A DNA stretch of 64,000 nucleotides from Pseudomonas sp. RIT-562 (GTDB taxonomy: Bacteria; Pseudomonadota; Gammaproteobacteria; Pseudomonadales; Pseudomonadaceae), in the NCBI RefSeq assembly GCF_026241895.1, contig NZ_JAPJIV010000002.1, forward strand, positions 186,001-250,000. The letters run 5' to 3'. The translations under genes were made by a program, and so were the position numbers. Positions 26,907-36,050 of this stretch are shown piece by piece (positions within the stretch are counted from its first letter, which is position 1; every line of letters begins with the position of its first letter). The notes under the pieces were generated by a model. The model was not told the origin of the DNA, made no database searches, and saw only the letters and a list, made by a program, of their open reading frames with translations.

Positions 26907-26935
26907 GCAAAAAGGGGGCCAAGCCCCCTTTTTGC
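26907..26935 (-). terminator. Intrinsic terminator or attenuator between rpsB and tsf
   Basis: GCAAAAAGGGGG and CCCCCTTTTTGC form a 12-base-pair stem with a 5-base loop. The T5 tract lies in the 3' arm, as in a rho-independent terminator. In E. coli rpsB-tsf is partly attenuated at this same place. Confidence 0.75.
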
Positions 26936-26961
26936 TTACTGAGTCAACGCCAAGGCGTCAA

Positions 26962-27699
26962 TTACTCAGCTGCAGCTACCGGAGCTTCTTCAACGAACTG
27001 CTCGGTGCCACCAGCAACGTGGTTGCGGCCACGGATTACAGCGTCAGCCATCGAACCCATGTACAGCTGGATCGCGCGGATTGCGTCATCGTTGCCTGGG
27101 ATGATGTAGTCAACGCCTTCCGGGCTGCTGTTGGTATCGACTACGCCGATAACCGGGATGCCCAGCTTGTTGGCTTCGGTGATCGCGATGCGCTCGTGAT
27201 CAACGTCGATAACGAACAGAGCGTCTGGCAGACCGCCCATGTCCTTGATACCACCCAGGGAACGATCGAGCTTCTCAAGATCGCGAGTGCGCATCAGCGC
27301 TTCTTTCTTGGTCAGCTTGGCGAAAGTACCGTCTTCGGCTTGCACTTCAAGGTCACGCAGACGCTTGATGGAAGCACGGATGGTTTTGAAGTTGGTCAGC
27401 ATGCCGCCCAACCAGCGGTGATCGACGTACGGCGAACCGCAACGTGCTGCTTCTTCAGCAACGATCTTGCCAGCGGAACGCTTGGTGCCGACGAACAGAA
27501 TCTTGTTTTTGCCCTGGGCCAGGCGCTCTACGAAAGTCAGAGCTTCGTTGAACATTGGCAGGGTTTTTTCAAGGTTGATAATGTGGATCTTGTTACGCGC
27601 GCCGAAAATGTACTTGCCCATTTTCGGGTTCCAGTAACGGGTCTGGTGACCGAAGTGCACACCGGCCTTCAGCATATCGCGCATGTTGACTTGGGACAT
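26962..27699 (-). CDS. rpsB: 30S ribosomal protein S2
   Basis: S2 is a late-assembling protein of the small subunit. The 245-residue protein has the family motifs [19 protein letters not shown] and PDALFVIDV...[15 protein letters not shown]. An AAGGAACT ribosome-binding site precedes the ATG. It is the first gene of the rpsB-tsf operon, with a leader of about 130 bases that carries a strong 5' hairpin. In E. coli S2 represses its own operon through the leader; the same is likely here. Confidence 0.98.
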   Translation of the reverse strand: MSQVNMRDMLKAGVHFGHQTRYWNPKMGKYIFGARNKIHIINLEKTLPMFNEALTFVERLAQGKNKILFVGTKRSAGKIVAEEAARCGSPYVDHRWLGGMLTNFKTIRASIKRLRDLEVQAEDGTFAKLTKKEALMRTRDLEKLDRSLGGIKDMGGLPDALFVIDVDHERIAITEANKLGIPVIGVVDTNSSPEGVDYIIPGNDDAIRAIQLYMGSMADAVIRGRNHVAGGTEQFVEEAPVAAAE

Positions 27700-27831
27700 G
27701 ATAGTTCCTTAATAAGTCGGGTTTGGCCTCCACGTATCCCAATGACCAACCAGCAGCATCAGCTGAAGGCACCCAGGTCATCGTGTCGACACGTGTGTGG
27801 ATTTAAGCCTTTCGGGGTATCCCCGGAAAGC
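27700..27831 (-). promoter_or_regulatory. rpsB leader RNA with 5' hairpin
   Basis: From the likely start point near 27831 to the rpsB start is about 130 bases. The leader begins with a hairpin (about 27809-27830: CTTTC-CGGGG-ATA-CCCCG-AAAG on the minus strand). A second dyad, CGTGTCGACACG, lies near 27782-27793. A leader target for S2 autoregulation is known in gammaproteobacteria; that these hairpins are the target is inferred. Confidence 0.5.
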
Positions 27832-27837
27832 GGCGCA

Positions 27838-27843
27838 TTTTAT
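27838..27843 (-). promoter_or_regulatory. Probable -10 element of the rpsB promoter
   Basis: TATAAA lies on the minus strand just upstream of the leader hairpin in an otherwise GC-rich stretch. The -35 element is not well matched (near TTCCGT). The whole 374-base divergent gap 27700-28073 holds this promoter and leader plus the upstream region of map. I see no gene in it. Confidence 0.5.
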
Positions 27844-28073
27844 ACCATAAGGCTCGGAAAAACGGAACCCGGATTCTCAATTGCTGATGCACGTCTTCAT
27901 CCACGCCCTTGGAATCGCCCGGGAATGCGCCCATCTATAGGAAGAAGCGATGCACAGGGCCTCAGATTTGCCCTGATCGTCTGGTAGAATCGCGTTTTTC
28001 AGGGCAGCGAAGAACGTTTGCGCACCGCCCATTTTGACTTAGTGAAGCGCCATCGAGCGCAGAGAGAGCCTGT

Positions 28074-28856
28074 ATGACCGTCAACCTCAAGACTCCAGAG
28101 GACATCGCAAAAATGCGTGTCGCCGGCAAACTGGCCGCCGATGTGCTGGAAATGATTGCTGAACATGTCAAACCGGGCGTCACCACTGAAGAGCTGGACC
28201 GCATCTGCCATGACTACATCGTCAATGTGCAACAGGCCATTCCTGCTCCGCTCAATTATAAAGGCTACCCGAAGTCGATCTGCACCTCGATCAACCACGT
28301 GGTCTGCCATGGTATTCCGAACGAGAAACCATTAAAGAATGGCGACACGCTGAACATCGACGTGACCGTGATCAAGGATGGCTACCACGGCGACACCAGC
28401 CGCATGTTCCACGTCGGCACCGTGCCGGTCTGGGCCGAGCGCCTGTCGCAGGTCACCCAGGAATGCATGTACAAGGCCATCGAAATCGTTAAGCCAGGCT
28501 GCCGCCTGGGCGATATCGGCGAAGTGATCCAGAAGCACGCGGAAAAGAACGGCTTCTCGGTGGTTCGCGAGTTCTGCGGCCACGGCATTGGCAAAGTGTT
28601 CCACGAAGAACCGCAGATCCTGCATTACGGCCGTGCCGGTACCGGTATGGAGCTGCAAGCGGGCATGACGTTCACCATCGAGCCGATGATCAACCAGGGC
28701 AAGGCCGACACCAAGGTGCTGGGCGACGGCTGGACCGCCATTACCAAGGACCGCAAGCTCTCCGCCCAGTGGGAACACACCCTGGTCGTGACCGAGACCG
28801 GCTACGAGATCTTCACCCTGCGCAGCGATGACACCATCCCTCGCGTTTCGGCCTGA
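28074..28856 (+). CDS. map: Type I methionine aminopeptidase
   Basis: Map removes the initiator methionine from new proteins. The 260-residue pita-bread-fold protein has the five metal ligands of the family, in [19 protein letters not shown] (two aspartates), GHGIG (histidine), FTIEPM (glutamate) and WEHTLVV (glutamate). It is divergent from rpsB and 44 bases upstream of glnD, as in E. coli and P. aeruginosa. TAGAAT at about 27983 upstream could be its -10 box; no good -35 is visible. Confidence 0.98.
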   Translation: MTVNLKTPEDIAKMRVAGKLAADVLEMIAEHVKPGVTTEELDRICHDYIVNVQQAIPAPLNYKGYPKSICTSINHVVCHGIPNEKPLKNGDTLNIDVTVIKDGYHGDTSRMFHVGTVPVWAERLSQVTQECMYKAIEIVKPGCRLGDIGEVIQKHAEKNGFSVVREFCGHGIGKVFHEEPQILHYGRAGTGMELQAGMTFTIEPMINQGKADTKVLGDGWTAITKDRKLSAQWEHTLVVTETGYEIFTLRSDDTIPRVSA

Positions 28857-28900
28857 TTCAACCAGCGCAGCTCCCAGCCTATAGAAAGGAAAGCCAATCG

Positions 28901-31603
28901 ATGCCGCAGGTGGATCCAGAACTCTTCGACCGCGGCCAGTTCCAGGCTGAACTGGCCCTGAAGGCAAGCCCTATCGCCGCCTTCAAGAAGGCGATCCGCC
29001 AGGCCCGCGAGGTGCTCGACGGGCGCTTTCGCAGCGGCCGCGACATTCGCCGCCTGATCGAGGATCGCGCCTGGTTCGTCGACAACATCCTGCAAAAGGC
29101 CTGGGAGCAGTTCGACTGGAGCGAAGACGCCGACATCGCGCTGGTCGCGGTCGGTGGCTACGGTCGCGGCGAGTTGCACCCCTATTCCGACATCGATCTG
29201 CTGATCCTGCTCGACAGTGCCGATCACGAAGTTTTCCGCGATTCCATCGAGCGTTTTCTCACGTTGCTGTGGGACATCGGCCTGGAAGTTGGCCAAAGCG
29301 TGCGCTCGGTGGACGAATGCGCCATCGAGGCCCGCGCCGACCTGACGGTCGTTACCAACCTGATGGAGAGCCGCACCATCTGTGGCCCCGAGCGCTTGCG
29401 CCAGCGCATGCTCGACGTCACCAGCACTGCGCACATGTGGCCCAGCAAGGAGTTCTTCCTGGCCAAGCGCGCGGAGCAAAAGGCCCGGCACCACAAATAC
29501 AACGATACCGAATACAATCTGGAACCCAACGTCAAAGGCTCGCCCGGTGGCCTGCGGGATATCCAGACGATTCTGTGGGTAGCGCGGCGCGAGTACGGCA
29601 CCCTGAACCTGCGCGCCCTGGCTGGCGAAGGTTTCCTGGTTGAAAGCGAAAACGCCCTGCTGGCCTCCTCGCAGGAATTTTTGTGGAAGGTTCGTTACGC
29701 CCTGCACATGCTCGCCGGCCGTTCCGAAGACCGCCTGTTGTTCGATCACCAGCGCTCGATTGCCGGGCTGCTGGGGTTCGAAGGCGATGACGCCAAGCAG
29801 GCCATCGAAAACTTCATGCAGCAGTACTACCGGGTGGTCATGAGCATTGCCCAGCTCAGCGACCTGATCATCCAGCATTTCGAAGAAGTCATCCTCGCCC
29901 CGGAAGATGAAGCGCCGCCGCAGCCGATCAACTCGCGATTCCAGCTCCACGACGGCTACATCGAGGCGCGCAACGACAATGTGTTCCGGCGGACGCCGTT
30001 CGCCATGCTCGAGATCTTCGTGCTGATGGCCCAGCAGCCGGAAATCAAGGGCGTGCGTGCCGATACCATTCGCCTGCTGCGCGAGCATCGGCACCTGATC
30101 GACGATGACTTTCGCCACGACATTCGCAACACCAGCCTGTTCATCGAGCTGTTCAAGTGCAAGATCGGCATCCACCGCAACCTGCGCCGGATGAACCGCT
30201 ACGGTATTCTTGGGCGTTATCTGCCGGAGTTCGGCTTCATCGTCGGGCAGATGCAGCACGACCTGTTTCACATCTATACGGTCGATGCTCACACCCTGAA
30301 CCTGATCAAACATCTACGTAAGTTGCAGTACACCCAGGTGTCGGAAAAATTCCCACTGGCCAGCAAGCTCATGGCCAAGCTGCCGAAGCCCGAATTGATC
30401 TACCTGGCCGGCCTGTACCACGATATCGGCAAGGGCAGGCATGGCGACCACTCGGAAATCGGCGCAGTCGATGCCGAGGCGTTCTGCCAGCGCCACCAAC
30501 TGCCGGTATGGGATAGTCGGCTGATCGTCTGGCTGGTACAGAATCACCTGGTGATGTCGACTACGGCCCAGCGCAAAGACCTGTCGGACCCGCAAGTGAT
30601 CCACGACTTCGCGCAGATCATCGGTGACGAGACCCATCTCGACTATTTGTACGTGCTGACAGTGGCGGACATCAACGCCACCAACCCGACGCTTTGGAAC
30701 TCGTGGCGCGCCAGCCTGCTGCGCCAGCTCTACACCGAGACCAAGCGTGCCTTGCGTCGCGGCCTGGAAAATCCGGTAGACCGCGAAGAACAGATTCGCC
30801 AGACCCAAAGCGCCGCCCTCGACATTCTGGTACGTGGCGGCACCGACCCCGACGACGTCGAGCAGCTGTGGGCCCAACTGGGTGATGACTACTTCCTGCG
30901 CCATACCGCTGGCGACGTGGCCTGGCACAGTGACGCGATACTCCAGCAGCCGGCAGACGGCGGCCCCCTGGTGCTGATCAAGGAAACCACCCAGCGCGAG
31001 TTCGAGGGCGGCACCCAGATCTTTATCTATGCACCCGACCAACATGATTTTTTTGCCGTGACCGTAGCGGCGATGGACCAGCTCAACCTGAACATTCATG
31101 ACGCGCGGGTCATTACCTCGAGCAGCCAGTTCACCCTCGACACCTACATCGTGCTCGATACCGACGGCGACTCGATCGGCGACAACCCCACCCGGGTCAA
31201 GCAGATCCGCGAGGGCCTGACCGACGCCCTGCGCAACCCGGACGACTACCCGACCATCATTCAGCGTCGAGTGCCGCGCCAGCTCAAACACTTCGCGTTT
31301 GCGCCCCAAGTGACCATTCACAACGACGCCCAGCGCCCGGTGACCGTGCTGGAACTCAGTGCCCCGGACCGCCCTGGCCTGCTGGCGCGCATTGGCACGA
31401 TCTTCCTGGAATTCGACCTGTCGTTGCAGAACGCCAAGATTGCGACCCTCGGCGAGCGCGTGGAAGACGTGTTCTTCATCACCGATGCGAACAATCAGCC
31501 GCTGTCCGACCCGCTGCTGTGCAGCCGTTTGCAGGATGCCATCGTCGAGCAGTTGACCGTCAGCCAGGAACCCGGAATCGCGCTGTCGCGCATCAGCATC
31601 TGA
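28901..31603 (+). CDS. glnD: Bifunctional uridylyltransferase / uridylyl-removing enzyme GlnD
   Basis: GlnD senses glutamine and adds or removes UMP on PII proteins, setting nitrogen control. The 900-residue protein has the nucleotidyltransferase motif [17 protein letters not shown] (about residues 84-100) and the PII-uridylyl-transferase domain. An HD domain follows ([14 protein letters not shown], near residue 506) for the removing activity. Two C-terminal ACT domains (from about 707 and 815) bind glutamine. All motifs are intact and the length is normal. An AAAGGA ribosome-binding site supports the start. Confidence 0.98.
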   Translation: MPQVDPELFDRGQFQAELALKASPIAAFKKAIRQAREVLDGRFRSGRDIRRLIEDRAWFVDNILQKAWEQFDWSEDADIALVAVGGYGRGELHPYSDIDLLILLDSADHEVFRDSIERFLTLLWDIGLEVGQSVRSVDECAIEARADLTVVTNLMESRTICGPERLRQRMLDVTSTAHMWPSKEFFLAKRAEQKARHHKYNDTEYNLEPNVKGSPGGLRDIQTILWVARREYGTLNLRALAGEGFLVESENALLASSQEFLWKVRYALHMLAGRSEDRLLFDHQRSIAGLLGFEGDDAKQAIENFMQQYYRVVMSIAQLSDLIIQHFEEVILAPEDEAPPQPINSRFQLHDGYIEARNDNVFRRTPFAMLEIFVLMAQQPEIKGVRADTIRLLREHRHLIDDDFRHDIRNTSLFIELFKCKIGIHRNLRRMNRYGILGRYLPEFGFIVGQMQHDLFHIYTVDAHTLNLIKHLRKLQYTQVSEKFPLASKLMAKLPKPELIYLAGLYHDIGKGRHGDHSEIGAVDAEAFCQRHQLPVWDSRLIVWLVQNHLVMSTTAQRKDLSDPQVIHDFAQIIGDETHLDYLYVLTVADINATNPTLWNSWRASLLRQLYTETKRALRRGLENPVDREEQIRQTQSAALDILVRGGTDPDDVEQLWAQLGDDYFLRHTAGDVAWHSDAILQQPADGGPLVLIKETTQREFEGGTQIFIYAPDQHDFFAVTVAAMDQLNLNIHDARVITSSSQFTLDTYIVLDTDGDSIGDNPTRVKQIREGLTDALRNPDDYPTIIQRRVPRQLKHFAFAPQVTIHNDAQRPVTVLELSAPDRPGLLARIGTIFLEFDLSLQNAKIATLGERVEDVFFITDANNQPLSDPLLCSRLQDAIVEQLTVSQEPGIALSRISI

Positions 31604-31675
31604 ATCAACAAATTTCCCCCTGTGGGAAAGCCCGGCTCCCACAAAAACCGGCTCCCACATTAGAAGAGGCCCCCG

Positions 31676-32875
31676 ATGAACAACGCTCTGAACCAGTTGC
31701 AGCCCTACCCCTTCGAAAAGCTCCGCGCCCTGCTCGGCAGCGTCACGCCAAACCCGGACAAGCGCGCTATCGCCCTGTCCATTGGCGAGCCCAAGCACCG
31801 TTCGCCCAGCTTCGTGGCCGAAGCCCTGGCCAGCAATCTGGATCAGATGGCTGTGTACCCGACCACCCTCGGCATACCGGCCCTGCGCGAAGCCATCGCC
31901 GCCTGGTGTGAACGTCGCTTCAACGTTCCGAACGGCTGGCTCGACCCGGCGCGCAACGTGCTGCCGGTCAACGGCACTCGGGAAGCGCTGTTCGCCTTCA
32001 CCCAGACCGTAGTTAATCGCGGCGATGACGCGCTGGTCGTCAGCCCGAATCCGTTCTACCAGATCTACGAAGGTGCGGCGTTCCTCGCTGGCGCCAAACC
32101 CCACTACCTGCCGTGCCTGGATGAAAACGGCTTCAACCCGGACTTCGATGCCGTTTCCCCGGACATCTGGAAACGCTGCCAGATCCTGTTCCTGTGCTCC
32201 CCAGGCAACCCGACTGGCGCACTGATTCCGGTTGAAACCCTGAAGAAGCTGATCGCTCTGGCCGACGAATACGATTTCGTGATCGCTGCCGACGAGTGCT
32301 ACAGCGAGCTGTACTTCGACGAACAGACCCCGCCAGCCGGCCTGCTCAGCGCCTGCGTGGAACTGGGTCGCCAGGACTTCAAGCGCTGCGTGGTGTTCCA
32401 CAGCCTGTCCAAGCGCTCCAATCTGCCCGGCCTGCGTTCGGGTTTTGTGGCCGGTGATGCCGATATTCTCAAAGGCTTTCTGCTCTACCGCACGTATCAC
32501 GGCTGCGCGATGCCGGTGCAAACCCAGCTGGCGAGCGTTGCAGCATGGAATGACGAAGCCCACGTACGCGCCAACCGTGACCTGTACCGCGAGAAATACG
32601 ACGCGGTGCTGGCGATCCTCAGCCCGGTACTGGACGTGCAGCGTCCGGACGGCGGTTTTTACCTGTGGCCAAACGTCGAAGGCGATGACGAGGCGTTCTG
32701 CCGCGACCTGTTCGTTGAGGAACATGTGACGGTGGTGCCGGGCTCGTACCTGTCACGCGAAGTCGATGGGTTCAATCCCGGGGCTGGCCGTGTGCGCCTG
32801 GCGCTGGTCGCGCCGCTGGCAGAGTGCGTCGAGGCCGCTGAACGCATTCGCGCTTTTATTATTGCCAAACGCTGA
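31676..32875 (+). CDS. dapC: Succinyldiaminopimelate transaminase
   Basis: DapC makes N-succinyl-L,L-diaminopimelate in the succinylase branch of lysine and peptidoglycan precursor synthesis. The 399-residue class I/II PLP aminotransferase has the segment FLCSPGNPTGALIP, then AADECYSELYFD. The PLP lysine lies in VVFHSLSKRSNLPGLRSGF. It directly follows glnD as in P. aeruginosa. dapD and dapE lie downstream in the same window, which supports the assignment over other aminotransferases. Confidence 0.94.
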   Translation: MNNALNQLQPYPFEKLRALLGSVTPNPDKRAIALSIGEPKHRSPSFVAEALASNLDQMAVYPTTLGIPALREAIAAWCERRFNVPNGWLDPARNVLPVNGTREALFAFTQTVVNRGDDALVVSPNPFYQIYEGAAFLAGAKPHYLPCLDENGFNPDFDAVSPDIWKRCQILFLCSPGNPTGALIPVETLKKLIALADEYDFVIAADECYSELYFDEQTPPAGLLSACVELGRQDFKRCVVFHSLSKRSNLPGLRSGFVAGDADILKGFLLYRTYHGCAMPVQTQLASVAAWNDEAHVRANRDLYREKYDAVLAILSPVLDVQRPDGGFYLWPNVEGDDEAFCRDLFVEEHVTVVPGSYLSREVDGFNPGAGRVRLALVAPLAECVEAAERIRAFIIAKR

Positions 32876-32882
32876 ACATATA

Positions 32883-32914
32883 AGTCCCGCCCTGCACAAT
32901 ACAGCGGCGGGACT
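32883..32914 (+). terminator. Hairpin after dapC
   Basis: AGTCCCGCC and GGCGGGACT pair over 9 bases with a 14-base loop just past the dapC stop. No T-run follows, so termination is uncertain. The rest of the gap to 33063 is visibly AT-rich and holds no gene that I can see. Confidence 0.4.
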
Positions 32915-33063
32915 ACAATTCATCCTGAAGTCATAACAACGTTCACACCGAAACTTTACGGCTGAGATTGCCCGCTAAACAAACTGCAAAACTAACAAGC
33001 TCGACACAACCCCCTCAACTATCTAATTTCAGGCCTCCTTAACAAACCAGAGGCCACAACCAC

Positions 33064-33816
33064 ATGCATCAATATAAATATTGTAAAGCCATTACATCTT
33101 CCGACCCGACCGCCGCTTATCATGCCGCTATCAATGAGCGGCCTAGTAATGGCGCGAGTCCCGGCAACCGCAACAAACGCAGCGTCGGCGAGCACACCAA
33201 ATATTGGCAACCCGGAAAAACCCTGAAAATTGTTATTGTTGAATATAACGAGCATTCTTTTGCGACCATCAAGAACAGCGCGAGTAAATGGCTGCCGTAC
33301 ATCAATCTGCAGTTCGAATTCATTGAACTGGACGAGCAAACCATGTTGGCTGCGACGGAGTTCCTGGGGGACATTCGTGTTGATTTTCAGCCAGGATTAG
33401 GCAGTAGCGGTAGTTCATTAATCGGTACCGACTCGCGTACGGGCAGCCCCGACCTTCCTTCCATGGTGCTGGGCACCGACTTCTCCTCGCCCTATTACGA
33501 ATCCTTGGTTGTTCATGAGTTTGGGCATGCTCTCGGACTGGGACATGAACATCAACATCCGGACGCCGGAATACCATGGAACCGAGCAAAAACATATTTG
33601 CACATGGCTAACACCACGAGGTTTTCCAAGGCTGAAGTTGATGCCAATGTATTCCCACTAGAACGGAGCGCTTCTCGGGTCTATACGCCCTATGACCGGC
33701 ATTCAATCATGCATTATCAAGTTCTCGACGAACTTACCCTGGGTGACTGGCATCAGCCTGTGAATTTGCATATCAGCCAAGGTGACATTGCGGCCGTGCG
33801 CGCGATTTACCCGTAA
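33064..33816 (+). CDS. Astacin-like M12 family zinc metallopeptidase
   Basis: The 250-residue protein has a complete metzincin site at residues 151-162: HEFGHALGLGHEH, with zinc ligands H151, H155 and H161 and catalytic E152. The Met-turn SIMHY is at 214-218, the exact astacin form. No signal peptide, Cys-switch propeptide or C-terminal domain is visible, so how it leaves the cell, if it does, is unknown. The gene and the roughly 190 bases before it are clearly AT-richer than the flanking dapC and antiporter genes. It sits in a place where P. aeruginosa has none that I recognise, suggesting acquisition by transfer. Substrate unknown; a secreted or injected effector is possible but not shown. 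Confidence 0.82.
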   Translation: MHQYKYCKAITSSDPTAAYHAAINERPSNGASPGNRNKRSVGEHTKYWQPGKTLKIVIVEYNEHSFATIKNSASKWLPYINLQFEFIELDEQTMLAATEFLGDIRVDFQPGLGSSGSSLIGTDSRTGSPDLPSMVLGTDFSSPYYESLVVHEFGHALGLGHEHQHPDAGIPWNRAKTYLHMANTTRFSKAEVDANVFPLERSASRVYTPYDRHSIMHYQVLDELTLGDWHQPVNLHISQGDIAAVRAIYP

Positions 33817-33841
33817 CCGCGTCACCTGCGATGCTACCTCC

Positions 33842-35473
33842 TTACTTCACCGCCCCAAGATTAGCTTCGCTCAAATCCAGCTCCGCCAATACCTCACGCA
33901 GTACGTCATCGCCAATCTGGTGATGACGGCTAAGGCTATACAATTCCAGCCGCTGCGCCCGCAATGCCTTCAAGCGCATCCGCCGCTCCAGCAAATCCAT
34001 CTGGAATGCCAGCGCCTGGGCTTCCGCCGAGTCGTTGAACACCTCCAGCTGATGCCGATATTCGGACATGATCCGCGCCTTGAGCTCTGCGGCAAGCGCC
34101 GCCTGCGCCGCGTCCTGCGGATTGACTTCTTCCGTTTCGAGAGCATGAATCGCCGCCTCGGCGGTCTTGCGCCAGGCCTCACGCACTTCATTGCGGCGCT
34201 TGTCGTCGGGACTCTTCTCGATTCCGCGCAACAACAACGGCAGTGCAATACAGGCCGCAATCAGCGACAGCAGGATTACCCCTGCCGCGATGAAAATCAG
34301 CAAATCACGCTCGGGAAATGCCGCGCCTCCCATCAATATCGGCACTGACAACACCCCCGCCAGCGTCACTGCCCCACGCACGCCGCCAACGGTCAGCAAC
34401 CAGCAGGAACGCGCGGTCGGGACCTGCGTCATTTCACCCTTGCCACGCCAGCGCCGCAGCAGGCCCGACAACCGCCAGATGCTCTGCACCCAGACAAACC
34501 GCAGCACCAACAGCACGAGGAAGATCGCCACCACATCCAGGCAGCGGTAGAGCAAGGTCGGCCACAGCGAGGTTTCATGACTGGCAACCGCCTTGATGAT
34601 GTCCGGTAGCTGCAAGCCCAGCAGCAGGAAGATCAAGCCGTTGAACGCAAACTCCAGCAGCGACCAGACGCTGCGATTGAGCAGCCGGGTACTGGTCTGG
34701 CGTGGCAGCAGGTCGAGCCAGCTCTGCATCATCCCGGCCGCCACCGCTGACAGGATGCCCGACGCCCCCAGGCGCTCGGCCAGCACGTAAGCAGCAAATG
34801 GCAGCAAGAGCATGAACACCACGTGGGTCGCCGGGTCATCCCAGCCCCGCGCGATCATCCAGGAGCGCAAACGCCCGACCAGCCAGCTCAGCGCAACGCC
34901 CACCGCCAACCCGCCGATGGCCACCAGGACAAAAGTCAGGCTGGCATTGGCCAGGGAGAACACACCGGTCACGGCGGCGGCCAGCGCAAATTTGAAGGTG
35001 ACCAGGCCCGAGGCGTCATTCATCAGCGCCTCGCCCTGCAACATGTGCATCAATGGCGTCGGCAGCCTGTTCTGTGAAATCGCGGAAACCGCCACAGCAT
35101 CCGTCGGCGACAAGACTGCCGCCAACGCGAACGCCACCGGCAAGGGAATGCTCGGCAATAGCCAATGAATGAAATAACCGGCGCCCACTACGGTGAACAA
35201 CACCAGGCCCACCGCCAATGTCAGGATCGGCCCGCGCAGTCGCCACAGCTCGCGCTTGGGCATCCGCCAGCCATCGGAGAACAGCAAAGGCGGCAAAAAC
35301 AAAAATAGAAACAATTCAGGGTCGAGTGCCACATGCAACCCCAGCGTCGGCCAGGCCAGCAACGCCCCGGCGCAAATCTGCACCAGCGGCAGGGGCAGCG
35401 GGATCACCCGCCCGACCAGGCGAGACACGCTGACCAACATCAGCAGGATCAGAACGGTGTAGGCGGTTTGCAT
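33842..35473 (-). CDS. Na+/H+ antiporter, CPA1 (NhaP/NHE) family
   Basis: This is probably a cation/proton exchanger of the inner membrane. From MQTAYTVLILL the protein has 543 residues: about 12 hydrophobic membrane segments in the first 400, then a charged C-terminal cytoplasmic tail with predicted helices. CPA1 motifs are visible: FLPPLLFSDGWRM near residue 70, then ALAAVLSPTDAVAVSAI and GEALMNDASGLV, which holds the transport-site ND. A start six codons earlier is possible. It converges on the metallopeptidase gene with a 25-base gap. Confidence 0.9.
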   Translation of the reverse strand: MQTAYTVLILLMLVSVSRLVGRVIPLPLPLVQICAGALLAWPTLGLHVALDPELFLFLFLPPLLFSDGWRMPKRELWRLRGPILTLAVGLVLFTVVGAGYFIHWLLPSIPLPVAFALAAVLSPTDAVAVSAISQNRLPTPLMHMLQGEALMNDASGLVTFKFALAAAVTGVFSLANASLTFVLVAIGGLAVGVALSWLVGRLRSWMIARGWDDPATHVVFMLLLPFAAYVLAERLGASGILSAVAAGMMQSWLDLLPRQTSTRLLNRSVWSLLEFAFNGLIFLLLGLQLPDIIKAVASHETSLWPTLLYRCLDVVAIFLVLLVLRFVWVQSIWRLSGLLRRWRGKGEMTQVPTARSCWLLTVGGVRGAVTLAGVLSVPILMGGAAFPERDLLIFIAAGVILLSLIAACIALPLLLRGIEKSPDDKRRNEVREAWRKTAEAAIHALETEEVNPQDAAQAALAAELKARIMSEYRHQLEVFNDSAEAQALAFQMDLLERRMRLKALRAQRLELYSLSRHHQIGDDVLREVLAELDLSEANLGAVK

Positions 35474-35583
35474 AAAGCGTTTCCCAGGCAATCAACAGCA
35501 TTGAAGTGCCATATTAGCGGTTTAGACTGCGGACCGACCGTTACACCAATGTCGCATCGCGGTCATCAGACTCCCACAGGGTT

Positions 35584-35599
35584 TTGGGTTTTAACCCAA
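35584..35599. promoter_or_regulatory. Dyad in the divergent antiporter / ArsC-like promoter region
   Basis: TTGGGTT-TT-AACCCAA is a perfect 7-base inverted repeat with 2 bases between the arms. It lies in the 183-base gap between the divergent genes, close to a CATAAT that could be the -10 box of the ArsC-like gene. Its role as an operator is a guess. Confidence 0.3.
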
Positions 35600-35656
35600 G
35601 GGTCATGGCATAATCCTTCACCTTTTTTTTCCAGCACCTGTGAAGGGGGCAATTCC

Positions 35657-36019
35657 TTGACCGTTTCAAGTAAAACGTTGCACCTTTTCGGCATCAAGGC
35701 CTGCGACACCATGAAAAAGGCGCGCACCTGGCTTGATGAACACGCTGTCAGCTATGACTTCCACGATTACAAGACGGCCGGAATCGACCGTGAGCACCTG
35801 ACCCAGTGGTGTGACGAGCACGGCTGGCAAGTGGTGTTGAACCGCGCAGGCACAACCTTTCGCAAACTCGAAGACGAACGCAAAGCCGATCTCGACCAAT
35901 CGAAAGCCATCGAACTGATGCTCGCGCAACCCTCGATGATCAAGCGCCCGGTGCTCGATCTCGGTAACCGAACCCTGATTGGCTTCAAGCCAGATATCTA
36001 CGCGGCCGCTATCAAATAA
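35657..36019 (+). CDS. ArsC/Spx-family reductase-like protein (YffB type)
   Basis: The roughly 120-residue thioredoxin-fold protein has the ArsC-family motif GIKACDTMKKARTWL near residues 12-26, with a single cysteine. It also has RAGTTFRKL and the C-terminal IKRPVLDLGNRTLIGF, where the arginine contacts the substrate in true arsenate reductases. YffB proteins carry this motif, but their function is unclear. The start is a TTG with a GAAGGGGG ribosome-binding site 7 bases upstream; no in-frame ATG fits upstream of the motif. It precedes dapD by 31 bases, as in other pseudomonads. Confidence 0.82.
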   Translation: MTVSSKTLHLFGIKACDTMKKARTWLDEHAVSYDFHDYKTAGIDREHLTQWCDEHGWQVVLNRAGTTFRKLEDERKADLDQSKAIELMLAQPSMIKRPVLDLGNRTLIGFKPDIYAAAIK

Positions 36020-36050
36020 GCAGCCCGTCATTCTTTGTAGAGGTATTTAC

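Noticed and set aside
27966..27988. A full promoter for map
   Set aside because: TAGAAT is a plausible -10 box, but no -35 hexamer lies at the right distance, so only the box was mentioned.
31617..31662. Short GGCTCCCACA repeats between glnD and dapC
   Set aside because: They look like REP fragments but are too short and degenerate to annotate as an element.
28802..32725. Frames of about 500 and 800 residues opposite glnD and dapC
   Set aside because: Shadows of well-supported genes; composition follows the complement of biased codons.
35333..35656. Long N-terminal extension of the ArsC-like protein
   Set aside because: The extra 108 residues run opposite the antiporter gene and lack family similarity; a TTG with a good ribosome-binding site at 35657 gives the normal length.
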